In this document: positions 27,598 through 36,736 of the stretch, one piece after another
How positions within the stretch are numbered: position 1 is the stretch's first letter
Layout: each line of letters begins with the position of its first letter
Assembly: GCA_958296195.1 (NCBI GenBank)
Contig: OY282455.1
Span: forward strand, 868,001-932,000
Direction of reading: 5' to 3'
From: an uncultured Pseudomonadales bacterium
GTDB taxonomy: Bacteria; Pseudomonadota; Gammaproteobacteria; Pseudomonadales; Azotimanducaceae
DNA: 64,000 nt
The notes under the pieces: model-generated
Databases searched by the model: none
What the model saw: the letters and a program-made list of their open reading frames with translations, nothing else
What the model was told of the DNA's origin: nothing
Translations under genes and position numbers: made by a program

Positions 27598-28482
27598 TTA
27601 CTCCAGATCCTCCAGCCGCTTCGGCCAGTTGTCCTTCAGCAGGCGGGACAGGGAGCGGTCCGCCAGCAACCGCCCCCCGGTTTGGCAGCCGGCGCAGTAG
27701 TTGGCTTCGTTCTCCGCATAGACGATGCGCTGCACCGGGGCGCCGCAAACCGGGCAGGGTTGGCGGTACTTGCCATGCACGGCCATTGCGTCGTGGAAGG
27801 CGGTCACCTTAGTTGGGAACTTGCCGCCGGCCTGCCGCCGCAAGCGCTCTGTCCAATCTTTGATGACGAAGCGGCAGGCCTCATAAAGACGGGCAACCTC
27901 TGCGTCGTTCAAGGCGCTGGTTCGCTTGAAGGGAGACATGCGGGCGCGGTGCAGGATTTCATCCGAGTAGGCGTTGCCGATGCCGGCCAGCACCCGTTGG
28001 TCCGTGAGCGCCCGCTTTAATGTGTGGCCGCAATCCCGCAGCCGGGTCGCGAAGGCGTCCGCTTCTATCGTCAGCACGTCCAAGCCGCCGGGGTCCAAGG
28101 CCGCCAACGCCTTGCGGCCCTGCACGAAGCGCAGGGAGGCCCGCTTCTTCTTGCTCGCCTCGGTGAGCGTCAAGGTGCCGGTGGAGAAATCGAACCGCGC
28201 CAACCCGATGCGACCTGGCGTGGAGGCACCGCGTTTGCGCCATTGCAGGCGCCCGGCAATCATGAGGTGGATGACCATGAAGTGGTCGTCGGTGAATTCA
28301 AAGACGAGCTGCTTCGCCAATCGACTGACCGTGGTTAGAGTGCGTCCCAACATTTCATCCGCGCTTGGCGCCACGGAGCGCAGCACGAAGGGGCTGCGCA
28401 AACTCAGGCTCTCCAAGACGGTGCCGCGGAGCCTAGCGGAAAGGTGTTCTTGATAGACTGCTAGATCTGGTGCCTCAGGCAT
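27598..28482 (-). CDS. Fpg/Nei family DNA glycosylase
   Basis: The 294-aa product starts MPEAPDLAVYQEHL, so Pro2 and Glu3, the catalytic pair, are kept, but the text differs from the MPELPEV of MutM. The H2TH region has VLAGIGNAYSDEILHRA. The C-terminal zinc finger is CPVCGAPVQRIVYAENEANY then CAGC. It probably removes damaged bases different from those of the MutM at 6785-7603, perhaps as an Nei-type enzyme. It is convergent with the fusion gene. Confidence 0.88.
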   Translation of the reverse strand: MPEAPDLAVYQEHLSARLRGTVLESLSLRSPFVLRSVAPSADEMLGRTLTTVSRLAKQLVFEFTDDHFMVIHLMIAGRLQWRKRGASTPGRIGLARFDFSTGTLTLTEASKKKRASLRFVQGRKALAALDPGGLDVLTIEADAFATRLRDCGHTLKRALTDQRVLAGIGNAYSDEILHRARMSPFKRTSALNDAEVARLYEACRFVIKDWTERLRRQAGGKFPTKVTAFHDAMAVHGKYRQPCPVCGAPVQRIVYAENEANYCAGCQTGGRLLADRSLSRLLKDNWPKRLEDLE

Positions 28483-28533
28483 GTGGAGCCTTTGCGTTGC
28501 GCCTCACTGGCCGTTACCGGTGCGCCCACGCCG

Positions 28534-29934
28534 TCAGGCGAGGGGCGGGACAGTGCGCACCGCGGTTTTCCACCTGCCCCGGCGAAAACGCTGCACTAGG
28601 AGCACCGCCTTCAGGACGTAGTCGCCTATCAGCGCAGCATAGACCCAAACCACCGGCAGACCGAGGTAGGTGAACAGAGCCGCCAGTCCGCAACGCATGC
28701 CGATGAGGCCCAAGCAGGTCGCCATGAGGGGAAAGCGGGTGTCCCCGGCGCCGCGCAGGGCGCCGCCCAAGGCGAACTCCACCGCCAGCAAGGGCATGGC
28801 CCCGCCCAGCACATGGATGAAAACCGTCGTGTACTCGACGGTCAACGGCTCGTCGCCAAGAAAATAGACGGCAAGGTCGCCGGCGAAGACGATCACCGCC
28901 AAGCTCAAGCCGCCCATGGACAGCACCGCCCAAGCGCAGGCCCGCCAGCCGGCGCGCACTGCGCCTTGTGGGTTCTCCGCGCCGAGATTCTGCCCCACCA
29001 AGGTGGCGCCGGCGATGGAGAAGCCGAACCCCACCGTGATGCAGACCATCAACAGATTGGCGCCCACGTTGTAGGCGGCGAAAGCCTCGGTGCCGTAGAA
29101 GTTGCCAATGAGCATCAGGAAGATGAAGAATCCCACCTGAAAGACCAATTGCTCCAGCGCGGCTGGATAGCCGATGTCCAGCAAGCGGTGCAGCCGCTCC
29201 CGCCGCCACCAGCCGCCGCGCATATGCGGAACGCGGAATTTCTGCTTGAGCCACAGGGACAGCAGCAGCAGAGCGCCGACGCTGAAGGAAACCCCGCCGG
29301 CCGCCGCCGCGCCGGCCACGCCCATTGCCGGCAGTCCGTAGCGCCCGAAGACCAGACCGTGGAGCAGCGGCAGGTTCAGCATGTTGATGCCAAAGCCAAT
29401 CCACAGCGGCGACCAAGCATCCCCCGCGGCCCGCAACGCCGCGCTCAGGATGAAGGTGACGGCGAAGGCGACGTTGAACCAACTCAGCATGCGGATGTTC
29501 GCCTCGGCCAAATCCAAGGTGTCCGGGTCTAGCCCAAACAGGCCGGCGATGGGTCGTGCCAGAGTGACGCCAACCAGCATGACGAAGAAGGCCAACAAGC
29601 AGCCGAGGGTCAGCGAGGCCATGGTCACCCGGCTGGCCTCCTTGTGGTCCCCAGCGCCCCAAGCGCGGGCCACCAAGGCCGTGGTGCCGGCGCTCACCGC
29701 GAACATCACCGCCTGCATGGCGAAGAAGACCCTTTGCCCGGCGCCCACCGCGGCCAGCGCCTCGGCGCCCAGAACGCCGACGAACTTCGTCTGCACCATG
29801 CCGACGACGGTGAAGGAGACGTTGCCAAGAATGGAGGGGAAGGCGAGTTGCCAGACGCCGGGCCGCCGGCCCTCGCCTAGCCCGGATATTGCGTCAAGCC
29901 GCTTGTCCCCTGGAGAAACATCTTTTGACTTCAA
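28534..29934 (-). CDS. MATE family efflux transporter
   Basis: The 466-aa inner-membrane protein has about 12 predicted TM helices in two related halves. The first half opens with LAFPSILGNVSFTVVGMVQT and contains GAEALAAVGAGQRVF; the second contains DIGYPAALEQLVFQVG. MATE pumps export drugs or metabolites using a sodium or proton gradient. It is divergent from the crotonase gene, with about 150 bp between them. Substrate unknown. Confidence 0.93.
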   Translation of the reverse strand: MKSKDVSPGDKRLDAISGLGEGRRPGVWQLAFPSILGNVSFTVVGMVQTKFVGVLGAEALAAVGAGQRVFFAMQAVMFAVSAGTTALVARAWGAGDHKEASRVTMASLTLGCLLAFFVMLVGVTLARPIAGLFGLDPDTLDLAEANIRMLSWFNVAFAVTFILSAALRAAGDAWSPLWIGFGINMLNLPLLHGLVFGRYGLPAMGVAGAAAAGGVSFSVGALLLLSLWLKQKFRVPHMRGGWWRRERLHRLLDIGYPAALEQLVFQVGFFIFLMLIGNFYGTEAFAAYNVGANLLMVCITVGFGFSIAGATLVGQNLGAENPQGAVRAGWRACAWAVLSMGGLSLAVIVFAGDLAVYFLGDEPLTVEYTTVFIHVLGGAMPLLAVEFALGGALRGAGDTRFPLMATCLGLIGMRCGLAALFTYLGLPVVWVYAALIGDYVLKAVLLVQRFRRGRWKTAVRTVPPLA

Positions 29935-30084
29935 TCAGTTGCCTGCAATGTTCCGGAACCCCGTGGGCGCCAACTGCGCCGCGCTGCTGGTGTTGGTTGC
30001 GCTGGACAGGGTGGTGCGCTGCAGTGGAGCCTTAAGCTAACATGCCCGTTCCCGAAACCTTTCAGAACATCAAGGGGCTTCCCA

Positions 30085-30894
30085 ATGACTGACACTGGCC
30101 GTTATGCGGACATCTCCGTGACCTTGGAAAACCAGGTCGCCACGGTGGAAATTCAGCGTCCGCCTTACAACTTCTTCGACTTCAGCCTGATCGAGCAGAT
30201 CGCCGACGCCTTCGACAGCTTGGACGAAAACCCGGAGTGCCGGGCCCTAGTGTTGGCTGCGCAAGGGAAGTCGTTCTGCGCCGGCGCCAACTTCGGCACC
30301 GGCAAGGACGACGGCACGGGCAGCGGAGATTTTACCGAAGATGGGTTCCGCAACACCACCGGCCGGCTGTACCGCGCCGCCGCCCGTCTGTTTGGCAACA
30401 GGAAGCCCATCGTCGGCGCCATCCAAGGCGCGGCCGTCGGCGGCGGACTAGGGCTGTCCTTGGTGCCGGATTTCCGGGTCGCCTCCCCGCAGGCCCGCTT
30501 CGCCGCCAACTTCGTCAAGCTGGGCATCCACCAAGGCTTCGGCATCTCCGTCACCCTGCCCCGGGTGGTGGGCAAGCAGGCGGCGCAGATGATGCTCTAC
30601 AGCGGGCGGCGGCTGAACGGGGAGCAGGCGAGAGCCATCGGCCTGGTGGATGTGCTGGTGGATGCGGACAATCTACGCAGCAAGGCCGTGGAGCTGGCTC
30701 AGGAGATTGCGGAGAACGCGCCTTTGGCGGTGGCCTCCGTACGCGCCACCCTGCGCGCCGACTTGATGGAGGCGGTGGCCGAGGCCACCGAGCACGAACT
30801 TAAGGAGCAGCAATGGCTGCGGGCCACGGCGGACGCCCAGGAGGGCATCCGCGCCGTCGCCGAACGGCGCCCCGGCAACTTCAAGGGCGCCTGA
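30085..30894 (+). CDS. Enoyl-CoA hydratase/isomerase family protein (crotonase fold)
   Basis: The 269-aa product has the two oxyanion-hole segments of the crotonase superfamily: VLAAQGKSFCAGANFG and IQGAAVGGGLGLSLVPDFRV. In the usual hydratase position the text reads FVKLGIHQGFGIS, and I do not see the two catalytic glutamates expected in true enoyl-CoA hydratases. It may therefore act on a different acyl-CoA by another mechanism. A flavin reductase and an acyl-CoA dehydrogenase follow, so the region is lipid- or acyl-CoA-related. Confidence 0.9.
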   Translation: MTDTGRYADISVTLENQVATVEIQRPPYNFFDFSLIEQIADAFDSLDENPECRALVLAAQGKSFCAGANFGTGKDDGTGSGDFTEDGFRNTTGRLYRAAARLFGNRKPIVGAIQGAAVGGGLGLSLVPDFRVASPQARFAANFVKLGIHQGFGISVTLPRVVGKQAAQMMLYSGRRLNGEQARAIGLVDVLVDADNLRSKAVELAQEIAENAPLAVASVRATLRADLMEAVAEATEHELKEQQWLRATADAQEGIRAVAERRPGNFKGA

Positions 30895-30953
30895 AGGCGC
30901 AACGGAGGAGGCTTGGCTGCGGCGCCGCCATGCAAATTGCCGGGCGCCAGGGT

Positions 30954-31439
30954 TCAAAACCCCGCAAATTTGCCGTAGCCGCCACGACAGTACAGCAGCG
31001 GGGACCGCCCTTCGTCAAAGATGCCCATGTCGCGCACCCGGCCTATGACGATGCTGTGGTCGCCGGCGTCGTGCTCCTCGGCCAGTTCGCAATCAATGAA
31101 GGCCAACACGCCGACTAGCACCGGCGAGCCGGTTTCGCTGGGCTGCCAGCTCAGTTCTCTGAACTTGTCGATGCCGGTTTGCGCAAACAGGTCGCAGATG
31201 TGCTTCTGGTCCTCCCCTAGGATGTTGATGCAGAAATTGCCGCTTTCCCGGAGTTTCGGCCAACTTGCGCTGGTCTTGGCCGGGCACAGCGTCACCAATG
31301 GCGGGTCCAAGGATACGGAGGCGAAGGACTGTGCTGCAAAGCCAGCCGGCTCGCCCTCCAAGCAGCCAGTGGCCACCACCACCCCCGTAGCGAACTGGCC
31401 AAGCGTGTTGCGGAATTCTTGCTGGTCGATCTGCGCCAT
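30954..31439 (-). CDS. Flavin reductase-like FMN-binding protein
   Basis: The 161-aa product has the split-barrel flavin reductase fold. It opens RNTLGQFATGVVVATG, then has GFAAQSFASVSLDPPLV and the helix LRESGNFCINIL. A late DHSIVIGRVRDM stretch is typical of FMN reductases that supply reduced flavin to a two-component monooxygenase. No oxygenase partner is adjacent. It is convergent with the crotonase gene and divergent from the acyl-CoA dehydrogenase gene. Confidence 0.92.
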   Translation of the reverse strand: MAQIDQQEFRNTLGQFATGVVVATGCLEGEPAGFAAQSFASVSLDPPLVTLCPAKTSASWPKLRESGNFCINILGEDQKHICDLFAQTGIDKFRELSWQPSETGSPVLVGVLAFIDCELAEEHDAGDHSIVIGRVRDMGIFDEGRSPLLYCRGGYGKFAGF

Positions 31440-31592
31440 TTAGGCCTCCCTTGCGAATGGAGCGGCCAATATACCCCGGCTGTGCTACACCACCAATCGG
31501 GCTTGATGCGCCAATCACAGCGGTCGGCGCATAGTGCTTTGGGCGATGGGGCACTACAATGCCCTGCAACTGACTTGATGGGGTTGTTTGCG

Positions 31593-32786
31593 ATGTCTGA
31601 ATTGGAGGGCTTTCGCGCTGAGGCCCGGTCGTGGCTGGAGGAGAACTGCCCCCCGTCCATGCGTACGCCGACGCCGGAGGACGAGGTGGTTTGGGGGGGA
31701 AGGCGCGAACGGATCAAGAATCCGGAGTCTAAAATCTGGCTGGAGCGCATGGCCGAACGGGGCTGGACCGCACCGCGCTGGCCGACGGCCTATGGCGGCG
31801 GCGGCCTGTCCTTCCAGGAAGAACGCATATTGCAGCAGGAAATGCAGCGCATCAAAGCGCGCCTGCCGCTGAACAGCTTCGGCCTGTGGATGCTGGGTCC
31901 AGCGCTGCTGGAGTTCGCCAGCGAAGCGCAAAAGCAGGAGCATCTGCCGAAGATCGTGCGCGGTGAAATTCGCTGGTGCCAAGGCTATTCGGAGCCCGGC
32001 CACGGCTCCGATTTGGCGGCGCTGCAAACCAAGGCTGAAGATCAAGGGGATAGTTATTTGGTCAACGGCGCGAAGATATGGACTTCCTACGCCGATGAAG
32101 CGGACTGGATCTTCTGCCTAGTGAGAACGGACCCCAAGGCGCCCAAGCATCGGGGCATTAGCTTCCTGCTGTTCGACATGGACTCACCGGGGGTGACCAC
32201 CTCCCCCATCGAACTCATCAGCGGTTCCTCGCCCTTTTGCCAGACCTTCTTCGACAATGTGCGGGTGCCCAAGAGCAATCTGGTGGGCGAGGTCAACCAA
32301 GGCTGGACCATTGCCAAGCGCCTGCTGCAGCATGAGCGCAACATGGTCGCCGGCATCGGCGGCAACTCCGCCACTGGCGGTTCCGGGCGCAAGCTGGAGG
32401 ACCTCGCCAAGCGATACGTCGGCGAACGGGATGGGCGCATTGATGACCGAATGTTGCGGCACCGGATATCCGCCCACCGCATGAATGACCGCGCCTTCCA
32501 GCTCACTCTGGCGAGAGGCGGGGCGGAGGCCAAGACCGGCGCGGCCAACGGCCATCTGGCCTCCTTGTTCAAGTACTACGGCACCGAACAAAACAAGCGC
32601 AAGTACGAGCTCATGCTGCAGGCCATGGGCAGCGCCGCCTTGGGCTGGGAAGGCGCCGGCTTTGCGGACGGGGAGCTTGGAACTACGCGGCAATGGCTGC
32701 GCTCCAAGGCCAACTCCATTGAGGGCGGCACCAGCGAGGTTCAGTTGAACGTGATTGCCAAAAGAATGTTGGGGCTGCCGGACTAG
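31593..32786 (+). CDS. Acyl-CoA dehydrogenase family protein
   Basis: The product is a 397-aa FAD-dependent dehydrogenase. It has WCQGYSEPGHGSDLAALQTK (FAD and substrate contacts), NGAKIWTSYADEADWIFCLV, and the C-terminal INSIEGGTSEVQ-type motif (here SIEGGTSEVQLNVIAKRML). The ATG at 31593 gives the typical short N-terminus MSELEGFRAEARSWLEEN; the ATG at 31578 is an alternative. Its precise substrate chain length cannot be read from the sequence. Confidence 0.92.
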   Translation: MSELEGFRAEARSWLEENCPPSMRTPTPEDEVVWGGRRERIKNPESKIWLERMAERGWTAPRWPTAYGGGGLSFQEERILQQEMQRIKARLPLNSFGLWMLGPALLEFASEAQKQEHLPKIVRGEIRWCQGYSEPGHGSDLAALQTKAEDQGDSYLVNGAKIWTSYADEADWIFCLVRTDPKAPKHRGISFLLFDMDSPGVTTSPIELISGSSPFCQTFFDNVRVPKSNLVGEVNQGWTIAKRLLQHERNMVAGIGGNSATGGSGRKLEDLAKRYVGERDGRIDDRMLRHRISAHRMNDRAFQLTLARGGAEAKTGAANGHLASLFKYYGTEQNKRKYELMLQAMGSAALGWEGAGFADGELGTTRQWLRSKANSIEGGTSEVQLNVIAKRMLGLPD

Positions 32787-32824
32787 GGCATTTCCGGCTC
32801 ATTGGATCCGACCAGAGCAATTTC

Positions 32825-34330
32825 ATGGCTGAATTCGCTAGTGGCGTTGCCCATCAATTGGCCGCTCTGGACCTCGGCTCCAACAGCTTCCATCTCATAG
32901 TCGCCCAAGACACCAGTGGGCGCTTGCAGGTTGTCGATAGGATCAAGGAGATGGTGCGTCTGGGCGAGGGCTTGGACGCCCAGCAACGCTTGAGCGCGGC
33001 CGCTCGGCAGCGGGCCTTGGAGTGCTTGGAGCGCTTTGGGCAGCGGCTGCGGCATCTGCACGACGAAAACGTGCGCATCGTCGGCACCAACGCCCTGCGC
33101 AAGGCGCGTGATGCGGATGCCTTCATTGCGGAAGCTGAGCGCCGGCTGGGGCACCGGGTGGAAATCATCTCCGGGCGGGAGGAGGCGAGGCTGATCTATC
33201 TTGGCGTCTCCCACGCCTTGGAGGACAACCATGACCGGCGGTTGGTCATCGACATCGGCGGCGGCAGCACCGAGTTGATCTTGGGCCGGCGTTTTCGCCC
33301 GGAGATCATGGAGAGCCTGTACATGGGCTGCGTGTCGGTCAGCAGCAAGCGCTTCCAGGATGGGGTCTTGTCCAAGCGGGCTTTCAGGACCGCCATCAAC
33401 GAATGCCTGCAGGAGCTTGAGAGCGTCAGCGCCCAGTACAGGAGCGCTGGCTGGGACGTAGCCATTGGGGCCTCCGGCACCATGTTGGCTGTGCGGAGCG
33501 TCTTGGCCGGCCTGCACGGCGATGACCTCAGGCATGTCGAGGCGGCGGGCGTGCAGGGCATCATTGACCGAATGGTCGAGGCCGGCCGCTTGGATCGAGT
33601 GGAGCTGCCAGGCTTGCCCCCGGAGCGCCGGGCCGTGTTCCCTGGGGGTGTTGCGGTGGTGGCTGCGCTGCTCGAGTCCCTAGGCTTGCAAAGTCTGCGG
33701 GTGAGCGACGGGGCGCTGCGCGAGGGGCTGCTCTACGACCTGCTCGGCCGGGTGCATCATCAGGACACCCGGGACCAGAGCGTGCGCAATCTGATGAGCC
33801 GCTACCACATTGACGAACCGCACGCCAAGCGGGTGCGGGACATCGCCTTGAGCCTGCTTGCGCAAGTAGCTGCGCCTTGGGGCCTGCAGTCGCCGGAGGA
33901 CCGCTTGCTGCTGGCTTGGGCGGCGGACTTGCATGAGATCGGCATGGACATCGCCCACAGCCAATACCACAAGCACGGCGGTTATCTGCTGGCCCACATG
34001 GACCTGCCAGGCTTCTCCCGCTTGGATCAGAGCCAGTTGGCGAGCTTGGTGCGCCTGCATCGGCGCAAATTCGCCGTTGAGGATGACTCCATCTCCACGG
34101 AAGGCCGAATCCTCGGCTTGGCGGTGCTGCTGCGCTTGGCCGTCGTCCTGCACCGCAGCCGCAGCACCGTTCCCTTGCCCCACATCGCCGCCTCCGGCAA
34201 GAGCGGCCAGATTACGCTTAGGTTGCCGAAGGAATGGTTGGACAAACATCCCTTGACCAAGCTGGACTTGCAGGAGGAAGCCGATTACCTAGACAACTCG
34301 CCGGTGGTCTTGAAGGTGAAGGCGGTTTGA
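32825..34330 (+). CDS. ppx: Exopolyphosphatase Ppx/GppA family
   Basis: The 501-aa product removes terminal phosphate from polyphosphate (or acts on pppGpp). It has the actin-like ATPase motifs AALDLGSNSFHLIVA, VIDIGGGSTELILGRR and GASGTMLAVR. A C-terminal HD-like domain carries DLHEIGMDIAHSQYHKHGGY. It faces polyphosphate kinase in a convergent arrangement, so synthesis and breakdown of polyphosphate are encoded side by side. Confidence 0.95.
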   Translation: MAEFASGVAHQLAALDLGSNSFHLIVAQDTSGRLQVVDRIKEMVRLGEGLDAQQRLSAAARQRALECLERFGQRLRHLHDENVRIVGTNALRKARDADAFIAEAERRLGHRVEIISGREEARLIYLGVSHALEDNHDRRLVIDIGGGSTELILGRRFRPEIMESLYMGCVSVSSKRFQDGVLSKRAFRTAINECLQELESVSAQYRSAGWDVAIGASGTMLAVRSVLAGLHGDDLRHVEAAGVQGIIDRMVEAGRLDRVELPGLPPERRAVFPGGVAVVAALLESLGLQSLRVSDGALREGLLYDLLGRVHHQDTRDQSVRNLMSRYHIDEPHAKRVRDIALSLLAQVAAPWGLQSPEDRLLLAWAADLHEIGMDIAHSQYHKHGGYLLAHMDLPGFSRLDQSQLASLVRLHRRKFAVEDDSISTEGRILGLAVLLRLAVVLHRSRSTVPLPHIAASGKSGQITLRLPKEWLDKHPLTKLDLQEEADYLDNSPVVLKVKAV

Positions 34331-34429
34331 ATTCGGTTCTTCCGATGGACAGTCAGATGGGCGCACTCCAGTCCCAGCGCTTTGCCGTGGCTGATCCCTT
34401 CGGCAAGGGTGCAGCTTGGGGGAGGGGGC

Positions 34430-34471
34430 TTGGGGGCGGGGGTTTGGGGGCGGGGGTTTGGGGGCGGGGGT
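34430..34471. repeat. Three tandem copies of a 14-bp G-rich unit
   Basis: The unit TTGGGGGCGGGGGT occurs three times in exact tandem at 34430-34443, 34444-34457 and 34458-34471, preceded by further G runs from 34418. It lies between the convergent ppx and ppk genes. It contains more than six G5 runs and could form G-quadruplexes. It could block or end transcription from one side, or simply be a microsatellite. Confidence 0.95.
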
Positions 34472-34516
34472 GTCGAAAGACTTGGCGGCTCGCCGAGATG
34501 CCGCCGTGATTGCGTT

Positions 34517-36589
34517 CTAGCTTGCTGCAAGCGCCGCCAACAGGGATTCCTGTGCGCTTCTGCGCTTGCCGGTCTGGCCGGTGGCAGCTTGGTAGGAGCC
34601 ATCGGTTTGCAGTTCCCAGGCTTGGCGGTTGTCTTTGAGGTAGTTGTCGAAGGACTCCGCCACGACGCGCCGTTTTAGGGCCTCGTCCTCAACGGGGAAG
34701 CAGATCTCCACGCGGTTGAAGAAGTTGCGCCCCATCCAGTCCGCGCTGGAGAGGTAAACTCTTGGTTCGCCTTCGTTCTCGAAGTAGAACACTCGGGTGT
34801 GCTCCAGAAATCGACCAACGATGGAGCGCACCCGAATGTTCTCCGACACGCCCGCCACGCCAGGGCGCAGGGCGCAGATGCCGCGCACGATCAGCTCCAC
34901 CTTGACGCCGGCTTGGCTGGCCCGATAGAGCGCCTGAATGACTTGCGGCTCCACCAGCGAGTTCATCTTCGCCATCACTCGCGCTGGTTTGCCGAGGCGG
35001 GCGTTCTTGGCCTCCGCATCAATGAAGTCGAGCATGGATTTGTGCAGCGTGAAAGGCGATTGCAGCAGCTTTTTCAACCGACCGGCCCGGCCCAAGGCGG
35101 TTAGTTGCTGAAACACCTTCTGCACGTCGTTGCCCAAGGCTTCGTCGCAGGTGAACAGGCCGTAATCCGTGTACAAGCGGGCGGTGCGAGTGTGGTAGTT
35201 GCCTGTGCCGAGGTGGACGTAGCGCTTGAGGGCGCGGCCCTCGCGCCTTATCACCATGCTCATTTTGGCGTGGGTCTTGTGTCCGACAACGCCGTAAACC
35301 ACTTGGGCGCCGGCGCTCTTCAGATGGTTGGCAAGCTCGATGTTGTCCGCCTCGTCGAATCGCGCCCGCAGCTCGATGACCACCACCACTTCCTTGCCGT
35401 TGGAGGCGGCGTCGGTAAGCGCCTCCACCACCGCCGATTGGGCGCCGGTTCGGTAGAGCGTCTGGCGGATGGACAGCACTTGCGGGTCCTTGGCCGCTTG
35501 GCGTAGAAACTCCAGCACCGGCGCGAAGGATTCGAATGGGTGGTGCAGGAGGATGTCCCCCGCCGCGACGGCTTCAAACATGTCGTTGGCGCGGCGAATG
35601 CGCTCCGGCACTGCCGGCGTAAAGCCCGGATACTGGAGGTCCGGTCGGTCCACCAGTTCCGGCACGGTGGCCAAGCGCATCAGGTTTACGGGCCCGTTGC
35701 AGCGGTAAACGTCGTCCGCTGACAGGTGGAAGCGCTCCATAAGGAAGCTCTCGAGCTCCTCCGAGCAATCCTGGGCCACCTCGAGACGCACCGCATCGCC
35801 ATAGCGGCGTGACGGCAGCTCACCTTCCAACGCCCGCAGCAGGTCGTCCACCTCCTCTTCGTCCACGAACAGATCGCTGTTGCGCGTGACCCGAAACTGG
35901 TAAACCCCAGTGGCGTGCATACCGGGAAAAAGCTCGTCCATGTGGGCGTCGATGATTGAGGAAAGCAGGACGAACTCGTTGGGCCCATCGGCGCAGGATT
36001 CGGGGAGCCGCACCACGCGGGGCAGCGCCCGAGGCGCTTGGACGATGGCCTTGCCGCTGTTGCGGCCAAAGGCGTCCTTGCCCTTGAGGTTGACGATGAA
36101 CGCCAAGCTCTTGTTCAGCGGGTCCGGAAAAGGGTGGGCCGGATCTAGGCCGATGGGACTCATAATGGGCGCTAATTCATGGTTGAAGTAGCGCTTGATC
36201 CACCTTCTCTGCGCATCGCTCCAGTCCTCCTTGCTGATGAAGCGTATGTTCTGCTCGTTCAAGGCCGGCAGCAGCACTTCGTTCAGCACCGAGTACTGCT
36301 CGTCGATGATCGTCAACGCGGCTTGGGCAATGCGCCGCAACTGCTCGGAGGGCGAAAGGTTGTCTGGGCCGCGCTGCACGGCGCCGTAGGCTTGCTGTTG
36401 CTTGAGGCCGGAAACCCGTATCTCAAAAAACTCGTCGAGCACGGAACTGGAAATGCAAAGAAAACGCAGCCGCTCGAGCAGCGGCAACGCTTCATCCCTG
36501 GCTTGGGCCAACACCCGGCGGTGGAACTCCAACAGGGAGAGCTCCCGATTGACGTAGAGGTCCGGGTTGCTGAAGGTTTCAGTGGTCAC
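34517..36589 (-). CDS. ppk1: Polyphosphate kinase 1
   Basis: The 690-aa enzyme makes polyphosphate from ATP. It has the N-terminal helical domain (NRELSLLEFHRRVLAQA), the central IRQTLYRTGAQSAVVEAL, and the two catalytic histidine regions: GVVGHKTHAKMSMVIRREG and YFENEGEPRVYLSSADWMGR. The length is normal. It is divergent from cmoB and convergent with ppx. Confidence 0.97.
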   Translation of the reverse strand: MTTETFSNPDLYVNRELSLLEFHRRVLAQARDEALPLLERLRFLCISSSVLDEFFEIRVSGLKQQQAYGAVQRGPDNLSPSEQLRRIAQAALTIIDEQYSVLNEVLLPALNEQNIRFISKEDWSDAQRRWIKRYFNHELAPIMSPIGLDPAHPFPDPLNKSLAFIVNLKGKDAFGRNSGKAIVQAPRALPRVVRLPESCADGPNEFVLLSSIIDAHMDELFPGMHATGVYQFRVTRNSDLFVDEEEVDDLLRALEGELPSRRYGDAVRLEVAQDCSEELESFLMERFHLSADDVYRCNGPVNLMRLATVPELVDRPDLQYPGFTPAVPERIRRANDMFEAVAAGDILLHHPFESFAPVLEFLRQAAKDPQVLSIRQTLYRTGAQSAVVEALTDAASNGKEVVVVIELRARFDEADNIELANHLKSAGAQVVYGVVGHKTHAKMSMVIRREGRALKRYVHLGTGNYHTRTARLYTDYGLFTCDEALGNDVQKVFQQLTALGRAGRLKKLLQSPFTLHKSMLDFIDAEAKNARLGKPARVMAKMNSLVEPQVIQALYRASQAGVKVELIVRGICALRPGVAGVSENIRVRSIVGRFLEHTRVFYFENEGEPRVYLSSADWMGRNFFNRVEICFPVEDEALKRRVVAESFDNYLKDNRQAWELQTDGSYQAATGQTGKRRSAQESLLAALAAS

Positions 36590-36736
36590 GGTTAACCTTT
36601 CAACTAGCCAAGCGGTGCCAGCAAGCGACAGTGTAGCACTCCGCGCTGGCGCCCATTGCGCATCGACCGGCTAACATGGCCGTCCAAGGGATGGTGGCGC
36701 TGCGCCGCCGAAAAGGGGGTAGTGAGGCCTGAACCC

